Source: Phaeodactylibacter luteus (GTDB taxonomy: Bacteria; Bacteroidota; Bacteroidia; Chitinophagales; Saprospiraceae). Taken from it: a stretch of DNA of 64,000 bases. Of this stretch, positions 62,527-64,000 are shown one piece after another (the stretch's first letter is position 1; every line of letters begins with the position of its first letter). Position numbers and translations under genes: made by a program. Where the stretch lies: the NCBI RefSeq assembly GCF_007993045.1, contig NZ_VOOR01000008.1:99449-163448 (forward strand). Direction: 5' to 3'. Below the pieces are notes generated by a model, which saw only the letters and a program-made list of their open reading frames with translations, was not told the origin of the DNA and did not search any database.

Positions 62527-64000
62527 CTATCTATTGAGTTGATTAAGCCATTGGTTAAATTCAGCACTCATTTGCTTTGGGTGGCTTTCGGTTAATAAAT
62601 GTTTTCCTTTTCCTAGATAATGGAAAGTTGCATTTTTGAAGTTTTCTTTGGCGTATTCTACCGCTCCTTTTCTGTTTACCAAACCCTTTTTAGCATAGAA
62701 ATACAGTTTTGGAACAGTTGATTCTTTCATGCCATTTGAAATATAGCTCAGCAAGTCAGAAAATTCGCTTTTGCCTCTCCCTTTGGTAAAGGATAGAGAA
62801 GCGGGGTCAGGGCCGTTTGTTATGGCGTACCTTCTTTCTTTTTCATCCCAGGGTTGTGCATAGAACTTATAAGCCTCTTTTGGCAATTTTCTCCCTGCAA
62901 AGAAATTAGTCGCTAGTTTTTTGCCTGCAAAGTTCCTTTTTACCATCCATTTTTCGTTCCCACTTTGGGTTCTTGTCAGCCTCATGAACGCTTTGAAGCT
63001 AAACGGCAATTGGTCATACATCACATCCGCTGGCATAAAAGGGGCTTCGAACAGCGCAATGCCTTTTACATTCTGCGGCTCACGAATGGAATAAAGCATC
63101 CCTGCAATAGAGCCAATGTCTTGAACCCAAAAGGTAATATTTTTTAGCCTTTTGGCTTCAATAAAGCCCTTCAGCATCTCGTACTGTACTTCTACGGATA
63201 CCTTTTTATCAGCCGGGAAGCTTGACTTTCCAAACCCCAAAAAATCTAGGGCTATTACTTTTTTGTTGCTGTCAATATTAGGGATGATGTTTCTCCAAAT
63301 GTACAAATTGGAAGGTAGGCCGTGGAGCAGTAGAATGGGGTCGCCTTCGCCTGATTCTACGTAATGAATGGTGTCATTGCCTAGGTTGATGAACTTCGAT
63401 TCGAAAGGGAAATTGGCGGAGATATCCGATTCTACTTTAGTGGCTTTCCCCGGGTAGGTTTCTTGAGCATACAATACTGTTTGCCCCAAAAAGGAAAGCA
63501 CAATTGCGATTGCTTTTAAGGATGAATTTTTCATTTTACTTCTTTTTAGGTTTTTGAGGAGCCTGATAAAAATGTAGATGTGGCTTAAAAAGGTGGCTAA
63601 ACCGTAAGTCACAAACATCAGCCAAATGAAGCCAAGGTTTTGATTGTAAAGTTCTAGCCCAAAGAATTGCGGAAAAGCGGTAATCAAATCTCCAAACCCT
63701 ACGAGGTTGAAAACCCAAACCAGCGGAATGGCAAAACGCCATTTGTTTTTCAATGCAACTACTGAAATGATGGCTAAAATGGCTGTGGTTAAATCGAGCA
63801 GCCCAACGGTCGTTAGAAAATCCGTTGGGAACCCATCATACATTTGCTCTTTGGCCATGAATGATAAGCCCAAATACCGAAAGGTGTTGAGGAATACGAA
63901 TGGAAGAAGTGCATCATGAACAGGTAGCGCTGAAACTCGGGGTTGTATCCAATACTTAAACCCTAAGATGATTGCAACAGTGCCTGTCAGTGCTTGTAAA
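62527..64000 (-). CDS. Membrane domain fused to alpha/beta hydrolase (5' end cut by window edge)
   Basis: One uninterrupted reverse-strand frame from 62527 to the right edge. The N-terminal half seen (about 155 residues) has four or more membrane segments (DLTTAILAIISVVAL, GFIWLMFVTYGLATFL). The C-terminal half is a hydrolase that begins at an internal ATG (63534) with its own signal-peptide-like MKNSSLKAIAIVLSFLGQTV. Hydrolase motifs: oxyanion LLHGLPSNLYIW, nucleophile Asp in FWVQDIGS (haloalkane dehalogenase/epoxide hydrolase type), His in GKGKHLLTES. The region is AT-rich compared with its neighbours. Either a true fusion or two genes joined by a lost stop. Confidence 0.75.
   Translation of the reverse strand, partial: LQALTGTVAIILGFKYWIQPRVSALPVHDALLPFVFLNTFRYLGLSFMAKEQMYDGFPTDFLTTVGLLDLTTAILAIISVVALKNKWRFAIPLVWVFNLVGFGDLITAFPQFFGLELYNQNLGFIWLMFVTYGLATFLSHIYIFIRLLKNLKRSKMKNSSLKAIAIVLSFLGQTVLYAQETYPGKATKVESDISANFPFESKFINLGNDTIHYVESGEGDPILLLHGLPSNLYIWRNIIPNIDSNKKVIALDFLGFGKSSFPADKKVSVEVQYEMLKGFIEAKRLKNITFWVQDIGSIAGMLYSIREPQNVKGIALFEAPFMPADVMYDQLPFSFKAFMRLTRTQSGNEKWMVKRNFAGKKLATNFFAGRKLPKEAYKFYAQPWDEKERRYAITNGPDPASLSFTKGRGKSEFSDLLSYISNGMKESTVPKLYFYAKKGLVNRKGAVEYAKENFKNATFHYLGKGKHLLTESHPKQMSAEFNQWLNQLNR

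Overview
The window looks like the chromosome of a member of the Bacteroidota, most likely the Saprospiria (Saprospiraceae/Lewinellaceae type). This rests on four proteins with type IX secretion (T9SS) C-terminal sorting domains, promoters with the Bacteroidota -7 consensus TAnnTTTG and almost no Shine-Dalgarno sequences, a DUF4465/BtuB cobalamin locus, and the his operon layout. It is mostly ordinary core genome (about 55% GC by eye) cut by many short mobile repeats. Only the right-hand end (62.5-64 kb) is clearly AT-richer and may be acquired.

Layout. 0-9 kb: inactive M16 subunit (cut by the left edge), dnaN, a lipoprotein, nadD, a CnoX-like thioredoxin, a small barrel, a T9SS protein, truA, another lipoprotein, and two candidate sRNA genes (about 3.68-3.83 and 8.38-8.50 kb). 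9-17 kb: M28 peptidase, hpt, a repeat island, a YjeF_N-like protein, the catalytic M16 peptidase, a TonB-like protein and the B12-dependent methylmalonyl-CoA mutase. 17-22 kb: AntA-like protein with an operator-like upstream region, an unknown helical protein, two tandem CBS proteins, a gluzincin-like lipoprotein. 22-29.5 kb: AraC regulator, secreted GH13 amylase, and an operon of a 50-residue Lys-rich peptide, a prolyl-hydroxylase-like oxygenase, a SET methyltransferase and an aspartoacylase-like hydrolase, divergent from a degenerate response regulator. 29.5-40.5 kb: OmpA/PD40 protein, DUF2911 protein, a DUF3575 + two LVIVD-lipoprotein operon, a T9SS M1 aminopeptidase, then cobalamin riboswitch - btuB - DUF4465 (BtuH-like) gene. 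41-48 kb: tRNA-Phe behind a 112-bp tandem array, a his attenuator with an HHHAHH leader peptide, then hisG-D-C-B-H-A (no hisF or hisIE here). 48-64 kb: nitroreductase, a secreted protein with a broken metzincin motif, membrane pyrophosphatase, Prc protease, Uup ABC-F ATPase, TPR-VWA protein, aconitase, a barrel protein, and a membrane-domain/hydrolase fusion cut by the right edge.

Repeats. Family R1 (about 130-216 bp, ends GGGCGYRAAC, 8-bp target duplications visible in two copies) occurs at least seven times. A 169-bp full-length imperfect palindrome occurs three times with stems that change sequence but keep pairing; it is always joined to a second 91-99 bp CTAG-ended repeat. A 185-bp inverted-repeat element is nested in one R1 copy with a 5-bp duplication.

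Functional links. BtuB and the DUF4465 protein would import the cobalamin needed by methylmalonyl-CoA mutase, with the riboswitch closing the loop. Methylmalonyl-CoA mutase and aconitase feed the TCA cycle. The his operon is controlled by ribosome-stalling attenuation. The peptide-hydroxylase-SET-deacylase operon is the best candidate for an undescribed system: its layout suggests post-translational modification of a small basic protein.
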